DNA of 64,000 bases from UBA3478 sp964217345 (GTDB taxonomy: Bacteria > Bacteroidota > Bacteroidia > Flavobacteriales > Flavobacteriaceae). The stretch spans positions 1 through 64,000 of the forward strand of contig CAXPJI010000032.1 of assembly GCA_964217345.1 (NCBI GenBank), written 5' to 3'. Both the position numbers and the translations under genes were made by a program. Each line of letters starts with the position of its first letter. Position 1 is the first letter of the stretch. Below are positions 7,943 through 16,787 of the stretch, one piece after another. The notes beneath the pieces were generated by a model. The model ran no database searches and had not been told where the DNA came from. It saw nothing but the letters and a program-made list of their open reading frames with translations.

Positions 7943-9121
7943 CTAGCTCAGAATTCTTCTTCTTTTTAACTCCTTAGTGATAAGAGTCAATTCTCTACCG
8001 GTTTGACCCGCAACTGAGGTATTTTCTTCAGCTCTTCTTATGAGGTAGGGCAATACGTCTCTAATTGGACCGTAGGGAATTAGTTTTATGGCGTTATAAG
8101 AATGAGCAGAAAGATTATAGGTGATCTGATCGCTCATGCCAAATAATTGAGCAAATGAAATTCTTGGGTCTCCCGGATCAATCCCCCGTTCTTTCATAAG
8201 GGTACTCGTGAGTAGGGTACTCGCTTCATTATGAGAACCCACAACTAAGCTGCAGTGATCTATATTTTCAAATACTAATCGGATAGCGTTGTCGAAATTA
8301 GCATCTGTTGCTTTTTTGTCTTTACAAATAGGTGAGTTATATCCCAATTTTATAGCCCTTTCACGCTCCTTTTCCATGTAGGCTCCTCTAACGAGCTTCA
8401 CTCCGACTTTAAAACCTTTATTTCTTCCAGTAGATATCCATGAACTTAAGACCTCTAGTCGGTCATGGCGATACATTTGAAAGGTGTTATGTACGATGAG
8501 GTCATTCGTATTAAATCTTTCCATCATTTCTAGGGCTAAAAGATCAGCCGAATCTTGCATCCAGGTTTCTTCAGCATCAATAAGCATTCTTACATTCAAC
8601 CTAGCAGCTTCATTAAATATTGACAAGTATCGCTCACGAATACGTTTAAAAGCATCTTTTGTTACTTGGTCAGCTTCCTTTTTTAAAGCATTTTCAAAGA
8701 CCGAATAAGCCCCTATTGCAGTTGGTTTAAATACACCAAAGGCCTCCCCATCATTATTATTTACGGTTTGGAGTGAATCAATAATCGAAGCAGTTTTCTT
8801 GTCGTATTGTTCTTCAGATTCTTGACCTTCTACAGAATAATCTAGAATGGCCTTCACGCCATTTTGATTCAAATCAGAAACCAAATCTGAGCAATCTGAG
8901 CGATTAACCCCCCCACAAAACTGTCTAAAAACTGTTGACTTAATAATTTGTGGGATCAATGGTAGTCTAGCCTTTAAACCGAAAAGAGCCAAGTTAGAAC
9001 CGAAAGACACCCATCTCGGATTGCTCATCATTTTGAACATCAAATACGCTTTACGTAATTCGGACGAAGACTTTTGAGAAAAGGCTATCTCGGTATTATC
9101 AAACCTTAAATCTGAATTCAT
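7943..9121 (-). CDS. Proline dehydrogenase
   Basis: FAD-dependent oxidation of proline to pyrroline-5-carboxylate, passing electrons to the quinone pool (menaquinone here). The 392-residue protein is the stand-alone PRODH barrel, not a PutA fusion. Visible family features: LIDAEETWMQ, GVKLVRGAYMEKERERA with the substrate-site region, GSHNEAS, QLFGMSDQITY and the C-terminal RRAEENTSVAGQ, whose arginines bind the proline carboxylate. ATG at 9121. It diverges from aroB across 68 nt; the minus strand there has only near-matches to TAnnTTTG (TATCTTTA, TATGTTTA). The P5C dehydrogenase partner is not in this window. Confidence 0.93.
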   Translation of the reverse strand: MNSDLRFDNTEIAFSQKSSSELRKAYLMFKMMSNPRWVSFGSNLALFGLKARLPLIPQIIKSTVFRQFCGGVNRSDCSDLVSDLNQNGVKAILDYSVEGQESEEQYDKKTASIIDSLQTVNNNDGEAFGVFKPTAIGAYSVFENALKKEADQVTKDAFKRIRERYLSIFNEAARLNVRMLIDAEETWMQDSADLLALEMMERFNTNDLIVHNTFQMYRHDRLEVLSSWISTGRNKGFKVGVKLVRGAYMEKERERAIKLGYNSPICKDKKATDANFDNAIRLVFENIDHCSLVVGSHNEASTLLTSTLMKERGIDPGDPRISFAQLFGMSDQITYNLSAHSYNAIKLIPYGPIRDVLPYLIRRAEENTSVAGQTGRELTLITKELKRRRILS

Positions 9122-9189
9122 GCTCTTTTTTTAGTAAAGATATTTCAAAGAGTCCTTATTCTAAACATACCATAGTATATTTAACCCCT

Positions 9190-10230
9190 ATGAAAACTCA
9201 CGAAGTCTATTTTGATCATTCAGGCATAGAACCTTTTCAAGAACTGATAAAACATTCTGGTATTTCAAAAACCTTTGTTTTATGTGATGAGATCACTGCG
9301 GAGTTGTGTTTGCCTGTTTTAAATAAAATGGTAAATCTTCGAGATTTTACCCTTATCCTTATTCCTACAGGAGAATCCCATAAAACTATTGAAACCTGCA
9401 ATATTGTTTGGGAAAAATTAACAAAAGTCAATGCGGATAGAAAGGCACTCCTTATTAATCTAGGTGGTGGTGTTCTAACTGATTTAGGAGGTTTTGCTGC
9501 AAGTTGCTACAAACGAGGAATCAAGTTTGTAAATATCCCCACTACCCTACTTGCCATGGTTGACGCTTCAACAGGAGGAAAAACGGGAGTGGATTTTGGG
9601 AGTTTTAAAAACCAAATTGGTGTTTTCTCAGCTCCTGAATTTACTTGGGTTCACTCTATTTTTTTAAATAGTTTACCTGGTAATCAAATTCGTAGTGGGG
9701 CTGCAGAAATGATCAAACATGGTTTAATCTACGACCCGAAGCATTTCGATGAGGTCATTTCTAATTTTATCGATTTGACATCACTCATTAGTGATTCTGT
9801 CTCCATTAAACAGGCTGTTGTCACTCAAGATCCTACTGAAAAAGGTCTGCGAAAGATTTTAAATTTTGGGCATACCCTGGGTCATGCTATAGAGAGTTTT
9901 TATCTCAAAACTCCTTCCTCTTTATTACACGGAGAAGCTATTGCAATTGGAATGATTCTAGAGGCTTACCTATCGAATAAAGTACTAGGCCTTTCTAAGG
10001 ATGAGTTGGTGGCCATCACTAGCCATATTCAAAATCTTTACGACTTACCAATAATCGACCCTGCTGATTACCAAGCGATCATCGAACTTACCAAACAGGA
10101 CAAAAAAAACGAACACGGAAGTGTTCGTTTTGTTGGGTTAGAACAAATAGGAAAAGCAGTTTATGATGTACCAGTAGAGGCTGAAGATATACTAGAAGCC
10201 TTTTCCTATTATAAAGAGATCATTTTATAG
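9190..10230 (+). CDS. aroB: 3-dehydroquinate synthase
   Basis: Second step of the shikimate pathway: DAHP to 3-dehydroquinate, using NAD and zinc. The 346 residues show the NAD-binding core LGGGVLTDLGGFAASCYKRG and IPTTLLAMVDASTGGKTGVD, and the zinc-site segments SGAAEMIKHGLIYD, HTLGHAIE and HGEAIAIGM. The conserved DKKNEHGSVRFV near the C-terminus is encoded by DNA that forms a strong hairpin (see the terminator at 10102). ATG at 9190. The 3' end overlaps the convergent lrp gene by 6 nt. No other shikimate gene is nearby. Confidence 0.96.
   Translation: MKTHEVYFDHSGIEPFQELIKHSGISKTFVLCDEITAELCLPVLNKMVNLRDFTLILIPTGESHKTIETCNIVWEKLTKVNADRKALLINLGGGVLTDLGGFAASCYKRGIKFVNIPTTLLAMVDASTGGKTGVDFGSFKNQIGVFSAPEFTWVHSIFLNSLPGNQIRSGAAEMIKHGLIYDPKHFDEVISNFIDLTSLISDSVSIKQAVVTQDPTEKGLRKILNFGHTLGHAIESFYLKTPSSLLHGEAIAIGMILEAYLSNKVLGLSKDELVAITSHIQNLYDLPIIDPADYQAIIELTKQDKKNEHGSVRFVGLEQIGKAVYDVPVEAEDILEAFSYYKEIIL
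10102..10131 (-). terminator. Likely intrinsic terminator of lrp, embedded antisense in aroB
   Basis: Arms at 10106-10116 and 10121-10131 pair perfectly over 11 bp around a 4-nt loop. Read on the minus strand, the stem (core CGAACAC/GTGTTCG) runs into eight T residues (10109-10102), the form of a rho-independent terminator. It lies about 95 nt past the lrp stop codon. On the plus strand the same DNA encodes part of the conserved DKKN...G motif of AroB and forms a GGAA-loop hairpin with a shorter T-run. Confidence 0.65.
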
Positions 10231-10704
10231 CTCTCTAAAGATCGTATGCATCAGTCGCTTTTTGTCATTAATCGACTCCTCCATTGCAATCATCGTTTCA
10301 GTTCTACTCACACCATCGATATCATCGATCTTAAAGATGATATTTTTTGCGTGCGTGGTGTCCTTAGCTCTGATTTTGCAGAAGATATTAAACTTACCGG
10401 TAGTAATATGCGCTACAGTAACGTACGGAATATCAGCCAAACGCTCAAGAACAAACTTGGTCATGTGCGTCTTTTCTAGAAAAATTCCTACGTAAGCGAT
10501 AAATGAATAGCCTAACTTTTCATAATCTAAAGTCAAAGACGACCCTTTAATAAGGTCAGCATCTTCCATTTTTTTAACACGTACGTGAACCGTTCCGGCT
10601 GAAATCAATAGCTTTTTGGCGATGTCAGTGTAAGGAATACGAGTATTCTCAATTAACATATCCAGTATTTGGTGATCAATCTCGTCTAATTTAACCTTTG
10701 ACAT
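10225..10704 (-). CDS. Lrp/AsnC family transcriptional regulator
   Basis: A 159-residue feast/famine regulator. The N-terminal winged helix-turn-helix (about 6-55: LDEIDHQILDMLIENTR, then ISAGTVHVRVKKME) is followed by a RAM ligand-binding domain (about 70-150, with VAHITTGKFNIFCKIRAKD). Such proteins bind DNA as dimers or octamers and usually sense amino acids; the effector cannot be told from sequence. ATG at 10704. It has its own promoter (10721-10755) and convergently overlaps aroB by 6 nt. Nearby amino-acid genes (proline dehydrogenase, ald) are possible targets, but that is only proximity. Confidence 0.93.
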   Translation of the reverse strand: MSKVKLDEIDHQILDMLIENTRIPYTDIAKKLLISAGTVHVRVKKMEDADLIKGSSLTLDYEKLGYSFIAYVGIFLEKTHMTKFVLERLADIPYVTVAHITTGKFNIFCKIRAKDTTHAKNIIFKIDDIDGVSRTETMIAMEESINDKKRLMHTIFREL

Positions 10705-10720
10705 TTTCTTGAATTTTCGA

Positions 10721-10755
10721 CAAAAATACTACAGAAATGAAGAAAATCTTACAAA
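10721..10755 (-). promoter_or_regulatory. Promoter of lrp (-33 TTTG, -7 TATTTTTG)
   Basis: On the minus strand TTTG (10755-10752) is followed after 23 nt by TATTTTTG (10728-10721), matching the two-part Bacteroidota promoter. It ends 17 nt before the lrp ATG. Confidence 0.5.
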
Positions 10756-10785
10756 TAATTCAATTTTATTAAAAATTTCTAAGAA

Positions 10786-11829
10786 TTATTCATTTTCAAG
10801 GTATTGACTCAATCTTAGACGAATTAATTGCTGTTCTTCGGCTGATGCCTTTCGATAGTCTAAGATTTGTCTGAGATTTAAAATTCGCGAATCCACCTTA
10901 TCGTAAGAGGTGAATTCAAAGACCGTATCTATTTGATTATTAATTAAGACCTCTAAGTATCTCACATAGAATTGATGCTTCTCTGTAATGACTAGTTCGT
11001 CGTAACTATTCATTCTGTTCTCTGAAAGTTCACAATATTCTGTAAAAATTGTGCCGTCTGATTGATCAGGTATTGGTTTAGATAAAAACTCCAGAAGATT
11101 CGACAAGCATTGAGCAATAATCGACGCAATAGCTGTTCTTGTATAATCATCACCTAATTGACCAGCTTCAAAAAGCACTGTTGGTATGCCTTTGGCATGA
11201 AAGTAGTCCCCAGTACAATTCGGATTGAAGCCATCGTCATATCTTCCTATGTATATCTTGAAATCGTCAGGTAACGACGATACCATATGATTAATCAGAT
11301 GCATAGCTACAATTCTTGTAGGGGTTATCTTACGAGAATCATCGGCCGCGGCTGACAGAAAGGATAAAGCAGCTTCTTTATTGGTTTCACCAACCGTAAA
11401 TCTGGTTCTTTGATCGTGTAAATTCAGGTTGTAATGAGGTTGAAATTCTTCAACGAGTCGCATGAGAGCTTTGATCTCACTTTGTGATTGAGTAAGCGCA
11501 TCACGGTTGAGATCTATTCCCTTTCCATTAACTCGCGTATAGTTATCGGCACCATCAGGGTTTAGTTGTGGTATAATTAATAAACTTAACTCTTTATGAT
11601 AAGAAGGAGATTGAAGGTACTCTTCAAGCCAAATTAGTAATCCTCTAGTTGTAGTTGATTCATTGCCATGCATCTGCGACCACATAAGAATCTTAACAGG
11701 ACCTTCTCCTAAACGTATCGCATGAATAGGTTTCCCTAGCTCAGAGTTACCTATAATTTCGGTTTTAACAGCATGGGCGGTCAGCCAATCTTTCAGGCGT
11801 GTGCTTGGAAAATAACGTTCTTTAAACAT
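10786..11829 (-). CDS. M14-family zinc carboxypeptidase
   Basis: A metallocarboxypeptidase of 347 residues from the ATG at 11829 (a TTG at 11838 would add three). The zinc site is HGNEST (His54, Glu57) plus His138 in LNLHDQR. NPDG, an Asn-Arg pair in DLNRD and the catalytic glutamate in VLFEAGQ (Glu221) complete the M14 set. No signal peptide is visible, so it is probably cytosolic, unlike digestive carboxypeptidases; a role in peptide or peptidoglycan-fragment turnover is possible but unproven. It shares a 47-nt divergent gap containing a perfect palindrome with the lipoprotein gene. Confidence 0.88.
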   Translation of the reverse strand: MFKERYFPSTRLKDWLTAHAVKTEIIGNSELGKPIHAIRLGEGPVKILMWSQMHGNESTTTRGLLIWLEEYLQSPSYHKELSLLIIPQLNPDGADNYTRVNGKGIDLNRDALTQSQSEIKALMRLVEEFQPHYNLNLHDQRTRFTVGETNKEAALSFLSAAADDSRKITPTRIVAMHLINHMVSSLPDDFKIYIGRYDDGFNPNCTGDYFHAKGIPTVLFEAGQLGDDYTRTAIASIIAQCLSNLLEFLSKPIPDQSDGTIFTEYCELSENRMNSYDELVITEKHQFYVRYLEVLINNQIDTVFEFTSYDKVDSRILNLRQILDYRKASAEEQQLIRLRLSQYLENE

Positions 11830-11846
11830 CTCATGCAAGGTAATAG

Positions 11847-11854
11847 TATATTTG
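11847..11854 (+). promoter_or_regulatory. -7 box (TATATTTG) for the small lipoprotein gene
   Basis: Exact TAnnTTTG, 22 nt before the TTG start at 11877. Its last base is the first base of the palindrome at 11854-11870. No -33 TTG at the usual spacing. Confidence 0.4.
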
Positions 11855-11870
11855 TATTTGAATCAAATAC
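11854..11870. repeat. Perfect palindrome GTATTTGA-A-TCAAATAC
   Basis: Two 8-bp arms around a single A, in the short gap between divergent genes and immediately after the -7 box, so it spans the expected transcription start. It has the size and placement of a repressor operator. A short 5'-UTR hairpin is the alternative. Confidence 0.5.
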
Positions 11871-11876
11871 CTACTC

Positions 11877-12269
11877 TTGAAATCACTTTTATCTTTACTC
11901 GTAATTCTTATTTTCTTTAGTTCTTGTTTCAGAGCGCCTGAAAGGAATTGTTCAGATTTTAAAACCGGAGTTTTTGAATTTGTAGCAATAACAGATTCAG
12001 ACACCTTAACATCTATTTTTGAACGACATGACGACTACGAGATCGACCGATTTCAGAATCAAGTAGATACATCCTCGGTAAGATGGATTAACGATTGTGA
12101 AATGATTCTGAGAAACAAATACCCAAAAAACAATCAAGAAAAGGAGGCGATTCATATCAAAATTCTTGAAACCGACGTTAATGGTTATCGCTTTGAATAT
12201 GGATTCTTATCTGAGCCTATCAAAATGAGAGGCTATGCTAAAAAATTACGGTCTCTAGAAAAGAGTTAG
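11877..12269 (+). CDS. Small putative lipoprotein of unknown function, upstream of topoisomerase IV
   Basis: 130 residues. The N-terminus is a lipoprotein signal: Lys2, a hydrophobic run (4-14) and the lipobox FSSC with Cys17 as the lipidated residue. The mature part has no domain I recognise; ERNCSDFKTG, VRWINDCEMIL and the C-terminal YRFEYGF look like conserved blocks. I recall similar small lipoproteins beside parC in flavobacteria, some carrying the misleading name DNA topoisomerase IV. The start must be TTG at 11877, because an in-frame stop lies 16 nt upstream and no ATG is available. It overlaps the convergent parC gene by 15 nt. Confidence 0.75.
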   Translation: MKSLLSLLVILIFFSSCFRAPERNCSDFKTGVFEFVAITDSDTLTSIFERHDDYEIDRFQNQVDTSSVRWINDCEMILRNKYPKNNQEKEAIHIKILETDVNGYRFEYGFLSEPIKMRGYAKKLRSLEKS

Positions 12270-14858
12270 CTCTCCGCCGTTATTCTGTACGTCACCATTC
12301 TCATTGGAGTCTTCATTGTTTGACTCATCCATATCTTCCTCATCAGCTTCTGATTCTTCTATAGGTAACGGGTCTTCAATATGAACTTGTTTGATCTTAT
12401 CTGTGGTCACTTGATTACCTAAAGCCTTAATTCCCTTAACGCTAATAAAATCTTCTACATTGAGAGTTAAATCGGGTAATGGATCCTTTCCTCTTGGCTT
12501 GACAAACTCTAAACGAAGGATTGGGCGATAATCAGTCAAAAATGCGATTAATTCTGATCCTTTCGTTTCACTGATAACAAGCTCCTCTTTCAACTCTTGT
12601 TCGATTAAGAATCGCTTTAAAAAGTATCGTCCTCTTTCTCCCTCGTAATATAGTACGGATAGAGGTTTTGTGGGGACCCACTTTTCTAATAACAACATAT
12701 TATCAGGCATGTGAAGCGCTAAATCAGGAGTAACCGTTTTTACGATTCCGTCTGAAGTAACTATCAGTAATAAATCATCCCCCTTAAAAGCACCTAAATA
12801 CTCACCACGATCCTCAGAATTCAATCTTCTAGTGATCGAATCATACCATAATTCACGGGGTTTTAGTGTTGATTTACCAGAATCTTTGAATTCTATTTTC
12901 TTGACAGTATGTTTCGAAACCAAATTACCCTTTGACCCTCTCCCTTTAATCAAGATATCTGCAAAATCGATATCCCATTTCAACTTTTTAATACTTCCTG
13001 TGGGTCTTAGGAAGACGGTTATGGTTTCTGCTTCACCATTCGGGTTAGCGCTAAAATACAAGACCTGACAATTCTCAACATCAGAGGTTAATGAATACTT
13101 GCGATCCCTAGTCACAGAAGTCACTGCAAATCTTTTTATGAATGAAGCCCCGTTTTTAGGAAGCTTATATACCATGTTATACACCATTCGCGAATCATTC
13201 TTCTTGAAGATACCAACATGTATAATTTCCTTTCCTACAAAGACCTTAGAATCAACCTTGCTAACCTGCATTGATCCATCGGCAAAAAAGACGATAAAAT
13301 CATCAATATCACTACAGTCGGCTACATATTCATCTTTGCGTAGTCCAGTACCGACAAAACCTTCCTCTCTATTCACATAAAGTTTAAGGTTTCGGATGAC
13401 CACTTTTGTGGCCTCAATCGTATCAAAAACTCTTAATTCTGATTTGCGTTCTTTTCCTTCACCATACTTCTTTTTCAGCGATTTAAAGTAGTTAATAGCA
13501 AAATCAATAATGTGAGCGAGATGGTTTTCGACTTCAGCAATTTGATCCTCTAATGATTCGATATATGCTGCTGCTTTATCGATATCAAACTTAGAAATAC
13601 GCTTGATTCGTATTTCAGTAAGTCTTACAATATCCTCTTCGGTAACCGCTCTTTTTAGATGGGTTATATGGGGCTTAAGGCCTCTATCAATTGCAGAAAT
13701 TACCCCTTCCCAGGTTTCTTCTTCTTCAATCTCTCGATAGATTCGATTTTCAATAAAAATGCGTTCTAACGAAGAAAAATGCCATTGTTCCTGCAGCTCT
13801 TTTAATTGAATTTCAAGTTCAGATCTTAATAATTCCACCGTATGATCGGTAGAGCGCTTTAATATTGTCTTTACGTCAATAAACGCAGGTTTATGATCTT
13901 CGATTACACAGGCTAACGGGGCAATAGAAACTTCACAAGAAGTAAAAGCATAAAGTGCGTCAATGGTTTTGTCTGGGGAAATACCAGTTGGTAAGTGTAT
14001 TAAGATTTCTACATATTCTGCAGTATTATCCTCTACCTTCTTAATTTTAATCTTTCCCTTATCGTTAGCCTTTAAAATGGAGTCTATAAGAGAAGAGGTG
14101 TTAGTGCCGTAGGGGATTTCCTGGATAACAAGTGTTGACTTGTCCTGAATTTCAATTCTTGCCCTTACTCTGACTCTCCCCCCTCGTAAACCATCATTAT
14201 ACTGCGTAGTATCAACTATACCTCCGGTCGGGAAATCAGGCACCAAAGAAAAACTTCGATTATTCAAATACGCAACACTGGCGTCGATAAGTTCAATAAA
14301 ATTATGTGGAAGAATTTTTGTAGATAGACCCACTGCAATACCCTCAGCCCCTTGAGCAAGTAGCATCGGAAACTTTACTGGTAAATGAACAGGTTCTTTC
14401 TTTCTTCCATCATAGGAACTTTGCCAATCGGTAATCTTTGGGCTATAAACAACGTCTAATGCAAATTTGGTAAGTCGAGCTTCTATATATCTAGAAGCTG
14501 CCGCACCATCGCCCGTTAGTATGTTACCCCAGTTTCCTTGGGTATCAATAAGTAATTCCTTTTGTCCGATTTGCACCATAGCATCTGAGATACTTGCATC
14601 ACCATGGGGATGGTATTGCATCGTATGGCCAACGACATTCGCAACTTTATTATACCTCCCGTCATCCAGCTCTTTAAGGGCATGAAGGATTCGGCGTTGA
14701 ACCGGTTTAAACCCATCTTCAATAGCAGGGACTGCGCGCTCGAGTATTACATAGGAAGCATAATCAAGAAACCAATCTTGATACATCCCCGAAACGGTAA
14801 CCATTCGTTCGTTCGGTTCAGAACCTTGATTTAACTCATTAGGTGGTAGCTCGCTCAT
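12255..14858 (-). CDS. parC: DNA topoisomerase IV subunit A (GyrA/ParC family)
   Basis: Breakage-reunion subunit of a type IIA topoisomerase, about 867 residues from the ATG at 14858 (a TTG one codon upstream is less likely). The N-terminal winged-helix region holds the quinolone-determining segment HPHGDASISDAM and the catalytic tyrosine in ASRYIEARL (about 124). A long coiled-coil arm and a C-terminal propeller-like part follow, ending in a highly acidic tail (about 830-860). The paired parE overlaps by 20 nt upstream. The two-gene unit and ParE's short form favour topoisomerase IV over gyrase, though the A subunit alone is ambiguous. Confidence 0.9.
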   Translation of the reverse strand: MSELPPNELNQGSEPNERMVTVSGMYQDWFLDYASYVILERAVPAIEDGFKPVQRRILHALKELDDGRYNKVANVVGHTMQYHPHGDASISDAMVQIGQKELLIDTQGNWGNILTGDGAAASRYIEARLTKFALDVVYSPKITDWQSSYDGRKKEPVHLPVKFPMLLAQGAEGIAVGLSTKILPHNFIELIDASVAYLNNRSFSLVPDFPTGGIVDTTQYNDGLRGGRVRVRARIEIQDKSTLVIQEIPYGTNTSSLIDSILKANDKGKIKIKKVEDNTAEYVEILIHLPTGISPDKTIDALYAFTSCEVSIAPLACVIEDHKPAFIDVKTILKRSTDHTVELLRSELEIQLKELQEQWHFSSLERIFIENRIYREIEEEETWEGVISAIDRGLKPHITHLKRAVTEEDIVRLTEIRIKRISKFDIDKAAAYIESLEDQIAEVENHLAHIIDFAINYFKSLKKKYGEGKERKSELRVFDTIEATKVVIRNLKLYVNREEGFVGTGLRKDEYVADCSDIDDFIVFFADGSMQVSKVDSKVFVGKEIIHVGIFKKNDSRMVYNMVYKLPKNGASFIKRFAVTSVTRDRKYSLTSDVENCQVLYFSANPNGEAETITVFLRPTGSIKKLKWDIDFADILIKGRGSKGNLVSKHTVKKIEFKDSGKSTLKPRELWYDSITRRLNSEDRGEYLGAFKGDDLLLIVTSDGIVKTVTPDLALHMPDNMLLLEKWVPTKPLSVLYYEGERGRYFLKRFLIEQELKEELVISETKGSELIAFLTDYRPILRLEFVKPRGKDPLPDLTLNVEDFISVKGIKALGNQVTTDKIKQVHIEDPLPIEESEADEEDMDESNNEDSNENGDVQNNGGELTLF

Positions 14859-16698
14859 CAACTAGATCTAGTTCAACTTTAAGATTATTAATTACGAATT
14901 CCTGACGATCAGGAGTATTCTTACCCATATAAAAATTGAGTAATTGATCAATACTCATCGCTTTATCAAGAAGTATCGGTTCTAAACGAATCGACTCACC
15001 GATGAAATGCTTGAACTCATCGGGTGAAATTTCACCTAAACCTTTAAATCGCGTTATTTCAGGCTTAGCGCCCAATTCAGCTAAAGCTTCCTTTCTCTCG
15101 GTTTCACTGTAGCAATAAATCGTCTTTTTCTTATTACGAACCCTAAAAAGAGGTGTTTGAAGAATGTATAGGTGATTCTCCTTGATTAATTCTGGGAAAA
15201 ACTGCAAAAAGAACGTTATTAAAAGTAGACGAATGTGCATTCCATCAACATCCGCATCAGTAGCGATTACGATATTGTTGTATCGTAAATCCTCCATCGA
15301 ATCCTCAATATTTAAAGCTGCTTGTAGCAGATTAAATTCTTCGTTCTCGTAAACGATTTTCTTACTCATCCCGTAAGAGTTCAAGGGTTTTCCTCTTAAA
15401 CTAAAAACAGCTTGGGTGTTTACGTCACGAGATTTAGTGATAGATCCTGAGGCAGAGTCTCCCTCGGTAATGAACAAGGTAGATTCGAGACGTCTGTCGT
15501 TTTTCAAATCGGTGAGATGTACTCGACAATCTCTCAATTTCTTATTGTGAAGGCTAGCTTTTTTCGCGCGTTCTTTTGCCAATTTTCTAATCCCAGATAA
15601 TTCCTTTCGCTCCTTCTCAGCTTGAAGAATTTTACGCTGAATTTGATCAGCAACTTCAGGGTTTTTATGTAGATAGTTGTCTAGATGATGGCCAATAAAA
15701 TCATTAACGTAGGTTCTAACGGTAGGTAAATCACCTCCCATATCAGTAGATCCCAGTTTGGTTTTAGTCTGACTCTCAAAAACAGGCTCCATTACCTTGA
15801 TGGCAATAGCAGAAATGATTGACTTTCTAATATCTGAAGCATCGTAATTTTTGCCGTAAAAATCTCTAAGAGTTTTAACGATTGCTTCTCTAAATGCAGC
15901 TTGATGCGTACCTCCTTGGGCGGTATGCTGACCATTAACAAAAGAATGGTATTCTTCGTTATATTGGGTTTTAGAATGGGTAATGGCTACCTCAATATCA
16001 TCTCCTTTAAGGTGGATGATTGGATAAAGAAAATCTTCTGATGGATTTTGGTCTTCAAGTAAGTCCTTTAATCCATTTTCAGAATAGAATTTTTCTCCAT
16101 TAAAAACTATGGTTAATCCCGGATTGAGATATACATAGTTTTTCAGCATCCGCTCTACATATTCATCACGGTATCTGAAGTTTTTAAAGATATCTGTGTC
16201 AGGGACATATTCGGTACGAGTACCCTTGCGTTGCTTCGAATCTGATTCATTGTCATTTGACAGGACCCCTTTTTCAAACTCTGCATGACGCTCCTTATCA
16301 TCTCTAAAAGAACTCACCTTGAAATAGGTAGAGAGCGCATTAACTGCTTTAGTACCTACTCCATTAAGACCTACAGATTTTTTAAAAGCACGTGTATCAT
16401 ACTTTCCGCCCGTGTTCATTTTTGAAACCACATCTACAAGCTTTCCGAGAGGAATACCTCGGCCGTAATCTCTCACAACCACCCGTTGATCTTTAATCGA
16501 AATTTCGATGGTTTTACCCGCACCCATGACAAATTCATCGATACTGTTATCTAAAATCTCTTTTAGTAGAATGTAAATTCCATCATCAGCGCTAGATCCG
16601 TCTCCTAACTTTCCGATATACATACCCGGGCGCAACCGGATATGTTCTCTCCAGTCGAGCGATCGTATATTATCTTCGGTATATTGGGTGTTTGACAT
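14839..16698 (-). CDS. parE: DNA topoisomerase IV subunit B (GyrB/ParE family)
   Basis: ATPase subunit that drives strand passage with ParC. From the ATG at 16698 it has 619 residues, beginning MSNTQYTEDNIRSLDW as Bacteroidota ParE proteins do; a longer reading from ATG 16740 adds 14 unusual residues and is rejected. The GHKL ATPase site shows EILDNSIDEF and YGRGIPLG. The Toprim domain shows LFITEGDSASGS and the metal-binding IATDADVDGMHIR. The length has no room for the GyrB insertion. It is first in the parE-parC pair; the 89 nt upstream contain no exact -7 box. Confidence 0.93.
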   Translation of the reverse strand: MSNTQYTEDNIRSLDWREHIRLRPGMYIGKLGDGSSADDGIYILLKEILDNSIDEFVMGAGKTIEISIKDQRVVVRDYGRGIPLGKLVDVVSKMNTGGKYDTRAFKKSVGLNGVGTKAVNALSTYFKVSSFRDDKERHAEFEKGVLSNDNESDSKQRKGTRTEYVPDTDIFKNFRYRDEYVERMLKNYVYLNPGLTIVFNGEKFYSENGLKDLLEDQNPSEDFLYPIIHLKGDDIEVAITHSKTQYNEEYHSFVNGQHTAQGGTHQAAFREAIVKTLRDFYGKNYDASDIRKSIISAIAIKVMEPVFESQTKTKLGSTDMGGDLPTVRTYVNDFIGHHLDNYLHKNPEVADQIQRKILQAEKERKELSGIRKLAKERAKKASLHNKKLRDCRVHLTDLKNDRRLESTLFITEGDSASGSITKSRDVNTQAVFSLRGKPLNSYGMSKKIVYENEEFNLLQAALNIEDSMEDLRYNNIVIATDADVDGMHIRLLLITFFLQFFPELIKENHLYILQTPLFRVRNKKKTIYCYSETERKEALAELGAKPEITRFKGLGEISPDEFKHFIGESIRLEPILLDKAMSIDQLLNFYMGKNTPDRQEFVINNLKVELDLVDERATT

Positions 16699-16787
16699 AG
16701 ATCTATTAAGGGAAGCACAATATAATAGGAACCCTATCATTTAGCGCCCATGAACCCTAGAAGTAATTAACAAAAACCGTGGAAGTT

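Noticed and set aside
14467..14834. Plus-strand ORFs antisense to parC
   Set aside because: They are shadows of a conserved coding region with no independent support.
12255..14858. Calling this gene gyrA
   Set aside because: It pairs with a short ParE-type B subunit in a two-gene unit; the A subunit alone cannot decide, but the pair favours topoisomerase IV.
16699..16740. 14-residue N-terminal extension of ParE from ATG 16740
   Set aside because: The family N-terminus begins with the residues at ATG 16698; the extension has no similarity to ParE.
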